The notes under the pieces are model-generated. The model did not search any database, was not told the origin of the DNA, and saw only the letters and a list, made by a program, of their open reading frames with translations. From Bacteroidota bacterium (GTDB taxonomy: Bacteria; Bacteroidota; Bacteroidia; Chitinophagales; Saprospiraceae): a stretch of 33,968 nucleotides of DNA. The DNA is taken from assembly GCA_963169455.1 (NCBI GenBank), contig CAUJDW010000152.1, forward strand, positions 1 through 33,968, written 5' to 3'. The translations under genes and the position numbers were made by a program. The stretch's first letter is position 1. Each line of letters begins with the position of its first letter. Of this stretch, positions 1 to 7,655 are shown piece by piece.

Positions 1-86
1 CTTGGATAGCGCCCGCTGCTTAGCATCTGGCGCAGTTGTTGTATTTCTTCCTCTTTGAGGGCCAGGGGGTGCTTTTTGCGGGCCAT
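1..86 (-). CDS. IS630-like transposase, N-terminal fragment (cut by window edge)
   Basis: A reading frame on the minus strand starts at an ATG at 86 and runs off the left edge. The visible peptide begins MARKKHPLALKEEE and continues with a basic helix, IQQLRQMLSSGRYP. This resembles the start of the helix-turn-helix domain of IS630-family transposases, which bind the element's terminal inverted repeats and cut DNA next to TA. Only about 28 residues can be seen, so neither the DDE catalytic domain nor the integrity of the gene can be judged. The family call rests on resemblance of a short N-terminus; another small HTH protein is possible. Confidence 0.5.
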   Translation of the reverse strand, partial: MARKKHPLALKEEEIQQLRQMLSSGRYP

Positions 87-376
87 TTTTTGAAATAAAG
101 ATAATCTAAATTCATAATTTTCTGGCGGCGTCCACTAGTGCGGCCGGAGCAAATTGACAGGGCGGGCTTTTAGGGCAATTCATTGAAAATCAGCACCAAC
201 ATAGTACTGATTACTGCCCACTGCACTAGCAGCCTTGAAAAGCCTCCGGCCGATATAAGTAATTAAGGGGGGATACGTTGCTGAAAATACCAGGGGGACT
301 AAAATAAGTTGATATAATCTGCTCAAATTTAAGAATAAAAATAAAAATATGTAATCCTCCCGGAGAAAATAATTAT
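87..376. other. AT-rich spacer with two crossed short inverted repeats; no gene seen
   Basis: No credible coding frame. Two exact inverted pairs occur: CTAGTGC at 135-141 with GCACTAG at 223-229, and CGGCCGGAG at 141-149 with CTCCGGCCG at 244-252. They interlock rather than nest, so as RNA they could only form together as a pseudoknot. The left part lies directly upstream of the transposase-like start and may hold an end of an insertion sequence, but no clear terminal repeat or target duplication can be defined without the other end. Confidence 0.4.
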
Positions 377-1111
377 TTACAGTGCTCCATCTCCTGAAGA
401 AACCACTGATGGAGCCCTGGCCGCCCGCCAGGCTCGCACGGCATTCCGGGCTATCAGGTATTGCGCCAGCAGGTAAGTGCTCATGATCAGCAGCCGGGGG
501 TAGGGGATGGTTATGGCGCCGCTCCGGAACTTGTTCAGCGCGATGAGGCTGTCGGAGAGGATAAAGAACAGTACGCCGGCCATAAGCCCCTGGAATACGC
601 CCCTGGCCAGCATGGGCCGCAGGTTGAATGCCGCTATGGCCATGCCCACAATCGCACAGGCGTACACCGCCACCGGCGCTTTCATAGCCCCCGGAATGCC
701 CGGCCAGAGCACGATGATGATGCCGGCCAGAAAGAGAGCGAAAGGCCCAACCCGCCAGGGCGCCTTCACCATATCCCCTCCTTTAGCGCCGGGATAGCTG
801 GCAAAACCCAGCAGGTAACTCAACTGCGCTAGCAAAAAGCTGCCCAGCCCCAGCAGGAAAAACTGCTCGCCCTTCGGCCCGTTTTCCACCAGCATGAGCA
901 AGGTGTCGCCCCCAATGGAAAAGATCAGCCCCGCCAGGACGAAACGCGGAAAGCGCTCCTCCATCGGGCGCAGCCGCAGGTAAAACCACAGGGAAAGCAG
1001 GCTGAGCAACAAGGGCTTGGTCGCGAAAATGAGGAATTCGCTCTGCCGGTGTTCTCCCCAGAGGGTGAGCAGGCTGAGCAGCAGGTAGGCGTAGAGGAGG
1101 ATGCGGAGCAT
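377..1111 (-). CDS. YhhN/TMEM86-family membrane protein (lysoplasmalogenase-like)
   Basis: A polytopic inner-membrane protein of 244 residues with about eight hydrophobic segments. Family marks include the IGGDTLLM motif after the third segment, a late SDSLIALNKF motif and a C-terminal YLLAQYLIA segment, as in YhhN and the eukaryotic lysoplasmalogenase TMEM86, which cleaves the vinyl-ether bond of lysoplasmalogens. The bacterial substrate is uncertain. The ATG at 1111 (MLRILLYAYL) is chosen because it begins the first membrane segment. The frame stays open upstream to 1243, but that part translates a 9-bp repeat array into Asn-Pro-Lys-rich low-complexity sequence and is probably not a real N-terminus. 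The array ends about five bases before the chosen start, so the promoter must lie within or beyond it. Family call fairly sure, activity not. Confidence 0.8.
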   Translation of the reverse strand: MLRILLYAYLLLSLLTLWGEHRQSEFLIFATKPLLLSLLSLWFYLRLRPMEERFPRFVLAGLIFSIGGDTLLMLVENGPKGEQFFLLGLGSFLLAQLSYLLGFASYPGAKGGDMVKAPWRVGPFALFLAGIIIVLWPGIPGAMKAPVAVYACAIVGMAIAAFNLRPMLARGVFQGLMAGVLFFILSDSLIALNKFRSGAITIPYPRLLIMSTYLLAQYLIARNAVRAWRAARAPSVVSSGDGAL

Positions 1112-1115
1112 AGGC

Positions 1116-1677
1116 CGGGTTTTTTTCGGGTTTTTCGGGATTTTCGGGTTTTTCGAGGTCATCGAGATCATCGGGTTTTTCGGGTTTTTCGGGTTCATCG
1201 AGTTTGTCGGGTTCATCGAGTTTGTCGAGGCCATCGGGGTCATTTAGGCAATCAAGATTCTGAGGCAATCGAGGAATTCGGGATTTTCGGGATTTTCGGG
1301 ATTTTCGGGTTTTTCGGGTTTTTCGGGTTCATCGGGTTCATCGAGTTTGTCGGGGTCATTTAGGCAATCAAGATTCTGAGGCAATCGAGGAATTCGGGTT
1401 TTTCGGGTTTTTCGGGATTTTCGGGTTTTTCGGGTTCATCGGGTTCATCGGGTTCATCGAGTTTGTCGGGGCCATCGGGGTCATTTAGGCAATCAAGATT
1501 CTGGGGCAATCGAGGAATTCGGGTTTTTCGGGTTTTTCGGGATTTTCGGGTTCATCGAGTTTGTCGGGGTCATTTAGGCAATCAAGATTCTGAGGCAATC
1601 GAGGAATTCGGGTTTTTCGGGATTTTCGGGTTTTTCGGGTTTTTCGAGGTCATCGAGGTCATCGGGGCCATCGGGGG
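1116..1677 (-). repeat. Degenerate 9-bp-period array 1 with four copies of a higher-order unit
   Basis: Read on the minus strand, this is a run of 9-base words with a CCCGA or CTCGA core and four variable bases (cccgaaaaa, cccgaaaat, cccgatgaa, ctcgacaaa). Embedded in it is a longer conserved segment, plus-strand TCATTTAGGCAATCAAGATT and what follows, ending in GAGGAATTCGGG. It recurs at about 1240, 1356, 1481 and 1570, with spacings of 116, 125 and 89. The whole array is therefore a tandem repeat of a roughly 90-125-bp unit built from 9-mers. Because the period is a multiple of three and the words lack stops, several frames stay open and produce artefactual Pro/Glu/Lys/Asn-rich ORFs. Confidence 0.9.
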
Positions 1678-1698
1678 TGGTGGTGAGGTGATTATTGA

Positions 1699-2064
1699 TT
1701 ATTTGTTATTAGTGACGAACCAGATGAAATTGTTGATTTTGCCTCCGAGCAGGTTATAATTTTCCATGAGTTGGGAGGCTTCATCTTGGAGGTTAGGGTA
1801 TAACATGGCAATTTTTTTCAGGCAATTTACTGTTTCGTCGTTACTGGAATGGGCATAGACGAGAAACTTGATGTAATCGTTTTTATAGCGCCGCCTGCCG
1901 TATCCTTCCACTATGTTCGAGTTGATCGAGTCCGCCGCACGCCGTAGCTGGCTTCCGAGTTCGTAAAGCTCGAACTTAGGCAGCTTCAGTGAAAATGGGT
2001 GCGTCTTGATGAACAGCTCCAGTGCAATCTTGTAAATATCCAAGGATTCATAATTACTTGTCAT
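1699..2064 (-). CDS. Four-helix-bundle protein of the 23S rRNA intervening-sequence (IVP) family
   Basis: A small helical protein of 121 residues starting [17 protein letters not shown]. The pattern of an amphipathic first helix, then [23 protein letters not shown], then a tyrosine-rich [19 protein letters not shown] helix, is typical of the IVP four-helix bundle, the fold also used by the Avd protein of diversity-generating retroelements. The biochemical role of these stand-alone proteins is not established; a nucleic-acid-binding scaffold is likely from the family. The ATG at 2064 is chosen over an upstream codon at 2103 because it begins the conserved helix. The gene sits between two related 9-bp arrays of opposite orientation and is more AT-rich than its flanks. 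No reverse transcriptase or template repeat is visible, so this is not a recognisable DGR. Confidence 0.85.
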   Translation of the reverse strand: MTSNYESLDIYKIALELFIKTHPFSLKLPKFELYELGSQLRRAADSINSNIVEGYGRRRYKNDYIKFLVYAHSSNDETVNCLKKIAMLYPNLQDEASQLMENYNLLGGKINNFIWFVTNNK

Positions 2065-2106
2065 GAGTTTAGGTTTTAAGGTGAAAAATTGATTGAATCC
2101 CATCCA

Positions 2107-2616
2107 CCCCGATTTCCCCGAGACACTCGATTTCCCCGAGATACTCGATTTCCCCGAGATACTCGAATACCCCGAATACCCCGAGATACTCGACTTCCCC
2201 GATTTCCCCGAGAAACTCGACTGCCCCGAGATACTCGATTTCCCCGATTTCCCCGAGATACTCGATATGCCCGAGATACTCGATTTCCCCGAGATACTCG
2301 ACTACCCCGATTTCCCCGAGATACTCGACTACCCCGACCGCCCCGAGGTACTCGACTACCCCCGACCGCCCCGAGGTACTCGATTACCCCGACTGCCCTG
2401 AGATACTCGACTACCCCGATTTCCCCGAGAAACCCGACTGCCCAGAGACACTCGATTTCCCCGAGATACTCGACTACCCCGACTACCCCGAGATACTCGA
2501 CTGCCCCGACCGCCCCGAGATACTCGACTTACCCGATTTCCCCGAGGTACTCGATTACCCCGATTTCCCCGAGAAACTCGATATACCCCGATTTCCCCGA
2601 GAAACTCGACTTCCCC
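2107..2616 (+). repeat. Degenerate 9-bp-period array 2, about 56 units
   Basis: On the plus strand this is an almost unbroken series of 9-base words with core CCCGA or CTCGA followed by four bases from a small set (tttc, gata, ctac, ctgc, ccgc, gaaa, ggta). Single-base insertions reset the phase near 2361 and 2585. Two frames stay open through most of it and translate as [15 protein letters not shown]-like or [13 protein letters not shown]-like repeats; these are by-products of a stop-free period of nine rather than evidence for a protein. The core matches that of the array at 1116-1677 but lies in the opposite orientation. Confidence 0.9.
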
Positions 2617-2637
2617 TTTCCTGGAGACAGCACTGGT

Positions 2638-3144
2638 TTACTGTCTTTTCATATCTTCATTCAGCTGCCGGAAGTTCAGTTTGCCGCCGTTGGTTTTGAG
2701 ATGTTCGACGATTGCGATGGCTCGGCGCAGCCGGGTGTCGGAGGTTTTGGGGGAACCGGCAATATACAACAAGCTGCGCTGTTTTCCCGGAGTGAGGGCA
2801 TGAAAGAGCTGATCGCCTTCTTCATCCTGATTCAACAGTTCGCGCAACTCTTCGGGCATAGGCAGGCCGTACTCGCTTTCGTCCTTTCGCAGGCTGGCCT
2901 GCACCTGGCTTCCCAGCTTTAAGCCAAGTTTGTCGCGCAGCTTTTTGTTGATGTTGATGAAATAGCCCCCGTCCCCTTTTGGCATGAGCGCGCACTGGAA
3001 TTCCACGGCATCGTTCAGCCGGCACACTACCCGCCTGTCGCCCTCGCCGGTAAAAAGCCGGGCAACGGGCTCCGGCACGGGAATGTGATAGCCCCAGAGG
3101 CTGGAGTTGAAATTGTCGAGCTGGGTGGTGAATTCGATGGGCAT
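2638..3144 (-). CDS. DUF1905 / YdeI-OmpD-associated family protein
   Basis: A soluble protein of 168 residues. The first half (about residues 1-90) has the DUF1905 pattern: WGYHIPVPEPVARLF, a VVCRLND strand, then the stretch GYFININKKLRDKLGLKLGS, as in the small beta-barrel of this family. The second half (about 95-165) carries the YdeI/OmpD-associated helical region, with LPMPEELRELL, a SLLYIAGSPKTSDTRLRRA segment and a C-terminal helix. Proteins of this type have been linked to resistance to bacteriocins or cationic peptides, but the mechanism is unclear. The ATG at 3144 is used; a longer open frame upstream to 3393 would run across a palindrome-rich spacer and is not supported. The stop codon lies just past array 2. 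Confidence 0.8.
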   Translation of the reverse strand: MPIEFTTQLDNFNSSLWGYHIPVPEPVARLFTGEGDRRVVCRLNDAVEFQCALMPKGDGGYFININKKLRDKLGLKLGSQVQASLRKDESEYGLPMPEELRELLNQDEEGDQLFHALTPGKQRSLLYIAGSPKTSDTRLRRAIAIVEHLKTNGGKLNFRQLNEDMKRQ

Positions 3145-3202
3145 AGCTGTCGGGTGCTTTTCTGGTAATAAAGTTAGGGAAAAAGCCGCTATTTGATGGA
3201 AT

Positions 3203-3280
3203 GCGGGCCTGCGGCCCGCGAAATGGCTATCAAAGAGTCTTTGTTGTGTCTCTGCCTGCGTCGCGGGCCACAGGCCCGCG
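3203..3280. repeat. Inverted pair of REP-like palindromes
   Basis: Two strong palindromes lie about 45 bases apart. GCGGGCC-TGC-GGCCCGC is at 3203-3219 and CGCGGGCC-ACA-GGCCCGCG at 3262-3280. The second, read on the minus strand, is CGCGGGCC-TGT-GGCCCGCG, so it is an inverted, near-identical copy of the first. Such a head-to-head pair in a spacer resembles a bacterial REP/BIME arrangement. No transposase of the REP type is seen here. Confidence 0.65.
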
Positions 3281-3538
3281 CTCCGGATTGCCGTTAAAGG
3301 GGTCCTGAATAGTTGCGAAAAAACTAAAGCCAAAGTTTTTCCGAAATGTCCAAAGCGGGGAAAAACCGGAGCTTTTGGCAAACAATGCGGCAATCGTCAG
3401 GCTCTGCTGTGGCTGCGAACCGGGTGGCAATTCGGAAATGAAGCCATGGCGGAAGCAAAAAAAGTGCCCGGCCCTTGTTAAATTCTGGCATTATTGCCGC
3501 TTTCAGATGATCTTTAGCTGAAATTTTCATGCAACAAA

Positions 3539-3546
3539 TACATTTG
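3539..3546 (+). promoter_or_regulatory. Candidate -7 box (TACATTTG) for the secreted CUB/PKD protein
   Basis: TACATTTG matches the Bacteroidota -7 consensus TAnnTTTG exactly and lies 85 bases before the start codon at 3631. The -33 box is weak: CTTTAG near 3512-3517, about 22 bases away rather than 19. Transcription would begin around 3550-3555, right at the base of the stem-loops that follow. Confidence 0.45.
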
Positions 3547-3600
3547 GCCCGGGTAAGCCAGGGAGTGGCTGAACCCGGGCGTGGCATAGGGAGCCACGCC
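3547..3600 (+). promoter_or_regulatory. Two consecutive stem-loops in the 5' leader
   Basis: Stem-loop 1 pairs GCCCGGGT (3547-3554) with ACCCGGGC (3573-3580) and has an inner AGCCA/TGGCT helix (3556-3560 with 3566-3570). Stem-loop 2 pairs GGCGTGGC (3578-3585) with GCCACGCC (3593-3600) around ATAGGGA. The two share the GGC at 3578-3580, so they either stack or compete at the boundary. The second ends 30 bases before the start codon. They could protect the mRNA 5' end, regulate translation, or simply be mobile palindromes. No T-run follows, so this is not an intrinsic terminator. Confidence 0.6.
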
Positions 3601-3630
3601 GTGACTGGCGTTCAAAACCATCTGGATTAT

Positions 3631-6600
3631 ATGCGTAAATCTTTACTTCTGACTTTGTGGGCGGGCCTCATGGCCGCCTCACTCGTACCGGCTATAGGCC
3701 AGGCGCCTGATTCCCTGAACCTGTGCGCGGACGGCAATGCCGTCAGCTTGTCGCCCGATGGGGTGCTGTACGACTTTGGCGGCCCTGAGGGGTATTACAA
3801 CAACGGCGAGTTCTGCTCCCTGCTGATCAATCCGGGCTGTGCAGTGTCGATATCGCTGTTTATCGACTATTTCGACACCGAATCCTGCTGCGACCGCCTG
3901 TTTATCTACGATGGGCCGAACGAGCATGCGCCTCTTCTGGCTACCCTGTCCGGTTATTATTCCGGGCTTACCTACACCAGCGCCAGCGGAACTTTGTTCC
4001 TTCAATGGCAAACCGACGGCTCGGTTATTAGCCAGGGCTTCCGGCTGGAATGGGCCAGCGAACTGGCGCCGCCGGAACCGATAGTAGCCAGCGCCTCCGC
4101 CTCCAACCCCGCCCCGGCCCTGCAGGAGCCCGTCCAGTTTTCGGCCTCCGCCACCAATTTCCCCGTTTCCTGGTCGTGGGATTTTGGCGACGGCTCCTTT
4201 TCCAGCCTGCAGAACCCCGTCCACGCCTATAACCAGCCAGGCGATTACACGGCGCAGTTGGTTGTGGTGAATTGTCACGGCCTGAGCGACACGGCGGGCG
4301 TCGCCATCGAAGTGCAGGGGCCGCCCGCACTGAGCATTGACCCCTCCAGCCTGGAACTTACCGTTGCCTGCGGTGATACCGCTTTTGCCGCCGTGAACCT
4401 TACCAATGACGGGCAGGGGCCTCTGATCTACCAGGCCGATGCCGCGTTGGATTACATTCCCCGGGTAGTCGTTTACGCCCGCAATGCGAACTTCGACCCT
4501 CTCAACGGTTTGCTGGCGGCCCTGCCCGTCAGCGGTGCGGCGCACAGCCTCCTCATCTCCATGGCCGAGGATGCTGCCGGGCTGGATGCGGACCTGGCCG
4601 ATGCCGACATCCTCATCCTGCCGGACAGCTACCAGGATATCTGGGCATCCCAGGCCCTGGCCCCCGCAGTCCAGGCCTTCGCCGCGCGGGGAGGTTCCGT
4701 GATCTTCCTGGCGGCCAGCTATTACAACAGCTGGCTCGAAGCCACCGGGCTGCTGTCGGCAGAGGGATATTACACCCAGCAGTATTCCTATTTTATCCTC
4801 GATTTCACAGATAACCACCCCCTCACGGCGGGGATACCTGATCAGTATTTCGCCCCCACCTTTTGCGGTGGGCACCGCTTCACCGGCCCGGATTACGTCA
4901 GCTTGTGCGAGCAGAATGGAAACTCCCTCCTCGGATTCCGCCGCCAGGGGCAGGCCCGTATCATTTACCTGGGTTTTAACTTCTATAGTTATGACGCTGT
5001 CACCGCCCAGCTTCTGGGCAATGCCCTGAACTGGTGCGGCAGCCGCCGCCGCTTGTCGGTGGCGCCCGGATCGGGCCAGGTGGCGGTTGGCGGCTCCGGC
5101 GCGCTCAGCCTGGGAGTAATTACTGCTTTTCTTCCTGCCGGCACTTACAGCGGGCAGGTAATCCTTCAAAGCAACGACCCCCTTCAGCCGGAGGCCACGG
5201 TTCCCTTTCAGTTGCAGGTGGATGGGGAACCCCAGGCGGAAACAGAAACCACGGCTCTGGTGTTCGGCATAACGCAGCAGTATGCCCAGGTGCTGCGGCA
5301 GTTTGTACTGCGCAACACCGGCTGCGACACCCTGCACATTTTGTCGGAGGGCACAGGCAACCCCAATTTCTATTTGCTGCCCCACACCGATGTGGTGCTT
5401 CCATGGCAGGAGCTTGTGCTCAAAGCCGTTTTCAGCCCCCAGGAGCCAGGTTCGTTTAACGCCGTCCTGGCCATCGAAACGGACGGCGGGCTCATCAGCG
5501 TCCAGCTAAGCGGGCTGGCCGTAGCGGCGCCGGTGTCTTCCGTCAGCCCCGCCAGCCTCTCGGCCGACATGTCCTGCGAAGATCATTTTTCACAGACGGT
5601 AACCCTGAGCAATACCGGACAGGGGCAGTTGAATTTCCAGGCAGGCGGTGCGCAGGCGCCCAAACGCGTGCTGGGGCTCACCACCGGCGCCAACTACTGG
5701 AAGTGGAACAACCTGCGCAACCTGATGCAGTCCGGGCTCGCCAACCTGGAAATCCGCGAATACAACGGCAGTGATCCCGCAGCCCTGGCCGATTCCCTGG
5801 CCTGGGCCAATACCCTGGTTCTGCCGCCCTTTGATGTTTTTTCGGACCCTGCTTTCGGCAATTTCCGGCCCCTCATCCAGGCCTTCCTTCAGGAAGGAGG
5901 GCAGGTGCTGGTGATGGGGTGGTATAACACCAACCCTGTAAGCCAGTTGCTGGGCATGCTGCCGCCATTCATCACCAATTCCTATTTCGATGTCGAGGTG
6001 GCCGTAAACATTCCCGCCCATGCGGCCTTCGAGGGCTTCGGCAGGCAGTTCCGGACGGCCGACTATACTTACTTCGCCGACATCGATATCGGCGGGCTGG
6101 TTCGGCTGGCCGAGTACAACAACCAGCTCTATCTGGGCTACCTGCCTGTCGGTATGGGCAATGTCGTGTACTGGGGCGCCTCCCTCGACTATGCCACTTC
6201 GCAAAACTTTGACTTACTCACCAACATCTTCCACTGGATAGCCAACCCCCTGCCGCCCGGGCTGAGCATCGAAGCGCAGAGCGGAACGCTGCTCACCGGC
6301 GGCAGCCGGAGCCTGACGCTGGAATTCAACGGCGAGGGCCTGCCCGGCGGGCTGTATTCCGGGCAGCTCCGCCTCAACACCAACGACCCCCAGAATAACC
6401 CCCTGATCATTCCCATTGAAGTGGAAGCCGCTTTCAGGCCCTGCATCAGCATCAGCTACGAAGCGGCCCCCTGCAGCGGCGTGGTTACTTTTTCGGAAGA
6501 AACGATCAACGGGCTGAATTCCTGGTACTGGACGTTCGGCGACGGCTTCGACTCCTTTGCCGCCAACCCGGTGCACACGTATTCGGATGACGGTGCTTAC

Positions 6601-7401
6601 ACGGCTACCCTGGTAGGATGCAACGATTTCGGATGCGATACGGCCAGCCAGGAAATTTTCCTCGACCCCTTTGATGGCCCCGTGGCGGCCAACTGCAGCC
6701 CGCAAACCCAGGACTACTGCTGCGAGGCGGGCATCTTCCGGGTGAAGCTTGCCGGGATCGACTACGCCAGCGGCAATGCTTCGGAAGGCTATCAGGACCT
6801 GTCCTGCCTGCCCGGCGCCACCCTGATGGCGGGCAGCCAGTACCCCATTGAGGTGACGACAGGCAGCCAGGCTGATGAATACGTTCGGGTATGGGCCGAC
6901 CTCAACGGCAATGGCAGTTTCAGCAACAATGAGCTGATATTCAGCAGCCAGGCCTATATCACCCACCAGGGTTTCATCACCATTCCCGTCAACGCCCTGC
7001 GCGACACCCCTCTGCGCTTGCGGGTGGCTTCCGAGCCCACCTACTATGCGCCGCCCTTCCCCTGCGGCCCCATCAACCGCGGACAGATGGAAGACTACCA
7101 GATCGTCGTGCGGGATATAGTGGCCACATCCGCTCCTGATGCCGGCGCCGCGGCCCGGCTGTTCCCCAACCCTTCTTCTGCCGAATGCTGGCTTGAGGTG
7201 GAGCTGGACTATCCGCAAAGCGTGGAAGCCCGCATCAGCGGCCCGGCCGGCCAGTTGGTGGGCGGGCCCATTGAATTCTACGGCGCCCCGGGCCCCAACC
7301 GCCGGATGCTGCCGGATCTGCCGGAAGGGCTCTATTTCGTAACGGTGCGCACAAGCACGGGAAGCGCGGTGCTTCGCTGGGTAAAGACAGGGCGGCCCTG
7401 A
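3631..7401 (+). CDS. Large secreted T9SS cargo with CUB, two PKD, two amidotransferase-like and GEVED-like domains
   Basis: 1256 residues. A signal peptide (1-24, ending AIGQ) is followed by a CUB-like domain (about 32-143, with Cys pairs) and a PKD domain (151-228, WDFGDGS). Next comes a Rossmann-like domain of the class I glutamine-amidotransferase type (about 275-470, with ILILPDSY and GGSVIFLAA strands) and an Ig-like stretch. A second copy of the amidotransferase-like domain lies at about 678-874 (VLGLTTGANYWKW start). A second PKD domain (934-1010, WTFGDG), a GEVED-like domain (1037-1160, ending GQMEDYQIVV) and a T9SS sorting domain (1175-1256, LFPNPSS) complete it. No catalytic triad is evident in the amidotransferase-like copies, so they are probably structural or ligand-binding. 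It should be exported by Sec, crossed by T9SS and anchored or released. The ATG at 3631 is chosen because it begins the signal peptide; the frame is open to 3529. Confidence 0.85.
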   Translation: MRKSLLLTLWAGLMAASLVPAIGQAPDSLNLCADGNAVSLSPDGVLYDFGGPEGYYNNGEFCSLLINPGCAVSISLFIDYFDTESCCDRLFIYDGPNEHAPLLATLSGYYSGLTYTSASGTLFLQWQTDGSVISQGFRLEWASELAPPEPIVASASASNPAPALQEPVQFSASATNFPVSWSWDFGDGSFSSLQNPVHAYNQPGDYTAQLVVVNCHGLSDTAGVAIEVQGPPALSIDPSSLELTVACGDTAFAAVNLTNDGQGPLIYQADAALDYIPRVVVYARNANFDPLNGLLAALPVSGAAHSLLISMAEDAAGLDADLADADILILPDSYQDIWASQALAPAVQAFAARGGSVIFLAASYYNSWLEATGLLSAEGYYTQQYSYFILDFTDNHPLTAGIPDQYFAPTFCGGHRFTGPDYVSLCEQNGNSLLGFRRQGQARIIYLGFNFYSYDAVTAQLLGNALNWCGSRRRLSVAPGSGQVAVGGSGALSLGVITAFLPAGTYSGQVILQSNDPLQPEATVPFQLQVDGEPQAETETTALVFGITQQYAQVLRQFVLRNTGCDTLHILSEGTGNPNFYLLPHTDVVLPWQELVLKAVFSPQEPGSFNAVLAIETDGGLISVQLSGLAVAAPVSSVSPASLSADMSCEDHFSQTVTLSNTGQGQLNFQAGGAQAPKRVLGLTTGANYWKWNNLRNLMQSGLANLEIREYNGSDPAALADSLAWANTLVLPPFDVFSDPAFGNFRPLIQAFLQEGGQVLVMGWYNTNPVSQLLGMLPPFITNSYFDVEVAVNIPAHAAFEGFGRQFRTADYTYFADIDIGGLVRLAEYNNQLYLGYLPVGMGNVVYWGASLDYATSQNFDLLTNIFHWIANPLPPGLSIEAQSGTLLTGGSRSLTLEFNGEGLPGGLYSGQLRLNTNDPQNNPLIIPIEVEAAFRPCISISYEAAPCSGVVTFSEETINGLNSWYWTFGDGFDSFAANPVHTYSDDGAYTATLVGCNDFGCDTASQEIFLDPFDGPVAANCSPQTQDYCCEAGIFRVKLAGIDYASGNASEGYQDLSCLPGATLMAGSQYPIEVTTGSQADEYVRVWADLNGNGSFSNNELIFSSQAYITHQGFITIPVNALRDTPLRLRVASEPTYYAPPFPCGPINRGQMEDYQIVVRDIVATSAPDAGAAARLFPNPSSAECWLEVELDYPQSVEARISGPAGQLVGGPIEFYGAPGPNRRMLPDLPEGLYFVTVRTSTGSAVLRWVKTGRP

Positions 7402-7496
7402 GAGGCTGAGGCCCGGCAGGGGAATATTGGCCCGGCTGCGCCCTGCGCCGGGTCAAATGCTGGAGTGTTGGAATATTGGAATACCAACTCGCCGCC

Positions 7497-7546
7497 GCCA
7501 TCGGGCGCTATTGCCTGTTGCGATGGCGCCCGACGGCTTTGTCGGG
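7497..7546. terminator. Hairpins between convergent genes (terminator or REP-like)
   Basis: GCCATCGGGCGC (7497-7508) pairs with GCGCCCGACGGC (7526-7537) with one mismatch and a 17-base loop. An alternative 6-bp hairpin, CCCGAC-GGCTTT-GTCGGG, occupies 7529-7546. The site lies between the end of the plus-strand cargo gene and the end of the minus-strand Uma2 gene, where a bidirectional terminator would be useful. No U-run follows on either strand, so a REP-like palindrome is as likely. Just upstream, 7459-7482 is an 8-bp microsatellite (tgctggag, tgttggaa, tattggaa). Confidence 0.4.
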
Positions 7547-7655
7547 TAAAAATGCTGGAATGCCGGAAAACTGCCAACTGGCGTGCCGGCGCTGTCGAAG
7601 CAGTTTTTGAGCAGCCTCAAAACATTGAGAGGCCCAATCGACGGTGGGCTGAAGT

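Noticed and set aside
1049-1759. Plus-strand frames through array 1 (FRVFRDFRVHR-type peptides)
   Set aside because: Pure translation of the tandem array, with frames antisense to the YhhN-like gene and to the end of the four-helix-bundle gene.
1116-2616. CRISPR array or diversity-generating retroelement
   Set aside because: Repeats are 9 bases without spacer-repeat organisation, and no cas gene, reverse transcriptase or template/variable repeat pair is present; only the four-helix-bundle protein recalls Avd.
2089-2922. Long open frames through array 2 (RFPRDTR- and [10 protein letters not shown]-type repeat proteins)
   Set aside because: Several frames are open at once because the 9-base word has no stop; one runs antisense into the DUF1905/YdeI-like gene, and no start-site signal or domain supports it.
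3679-5385. 568-residue frame antisense to the secreted-protein gene
   Set aside because: A shadow in GC-rich coding sequence; the plus strand has signal peptide, domains and sorting signal in one frame.
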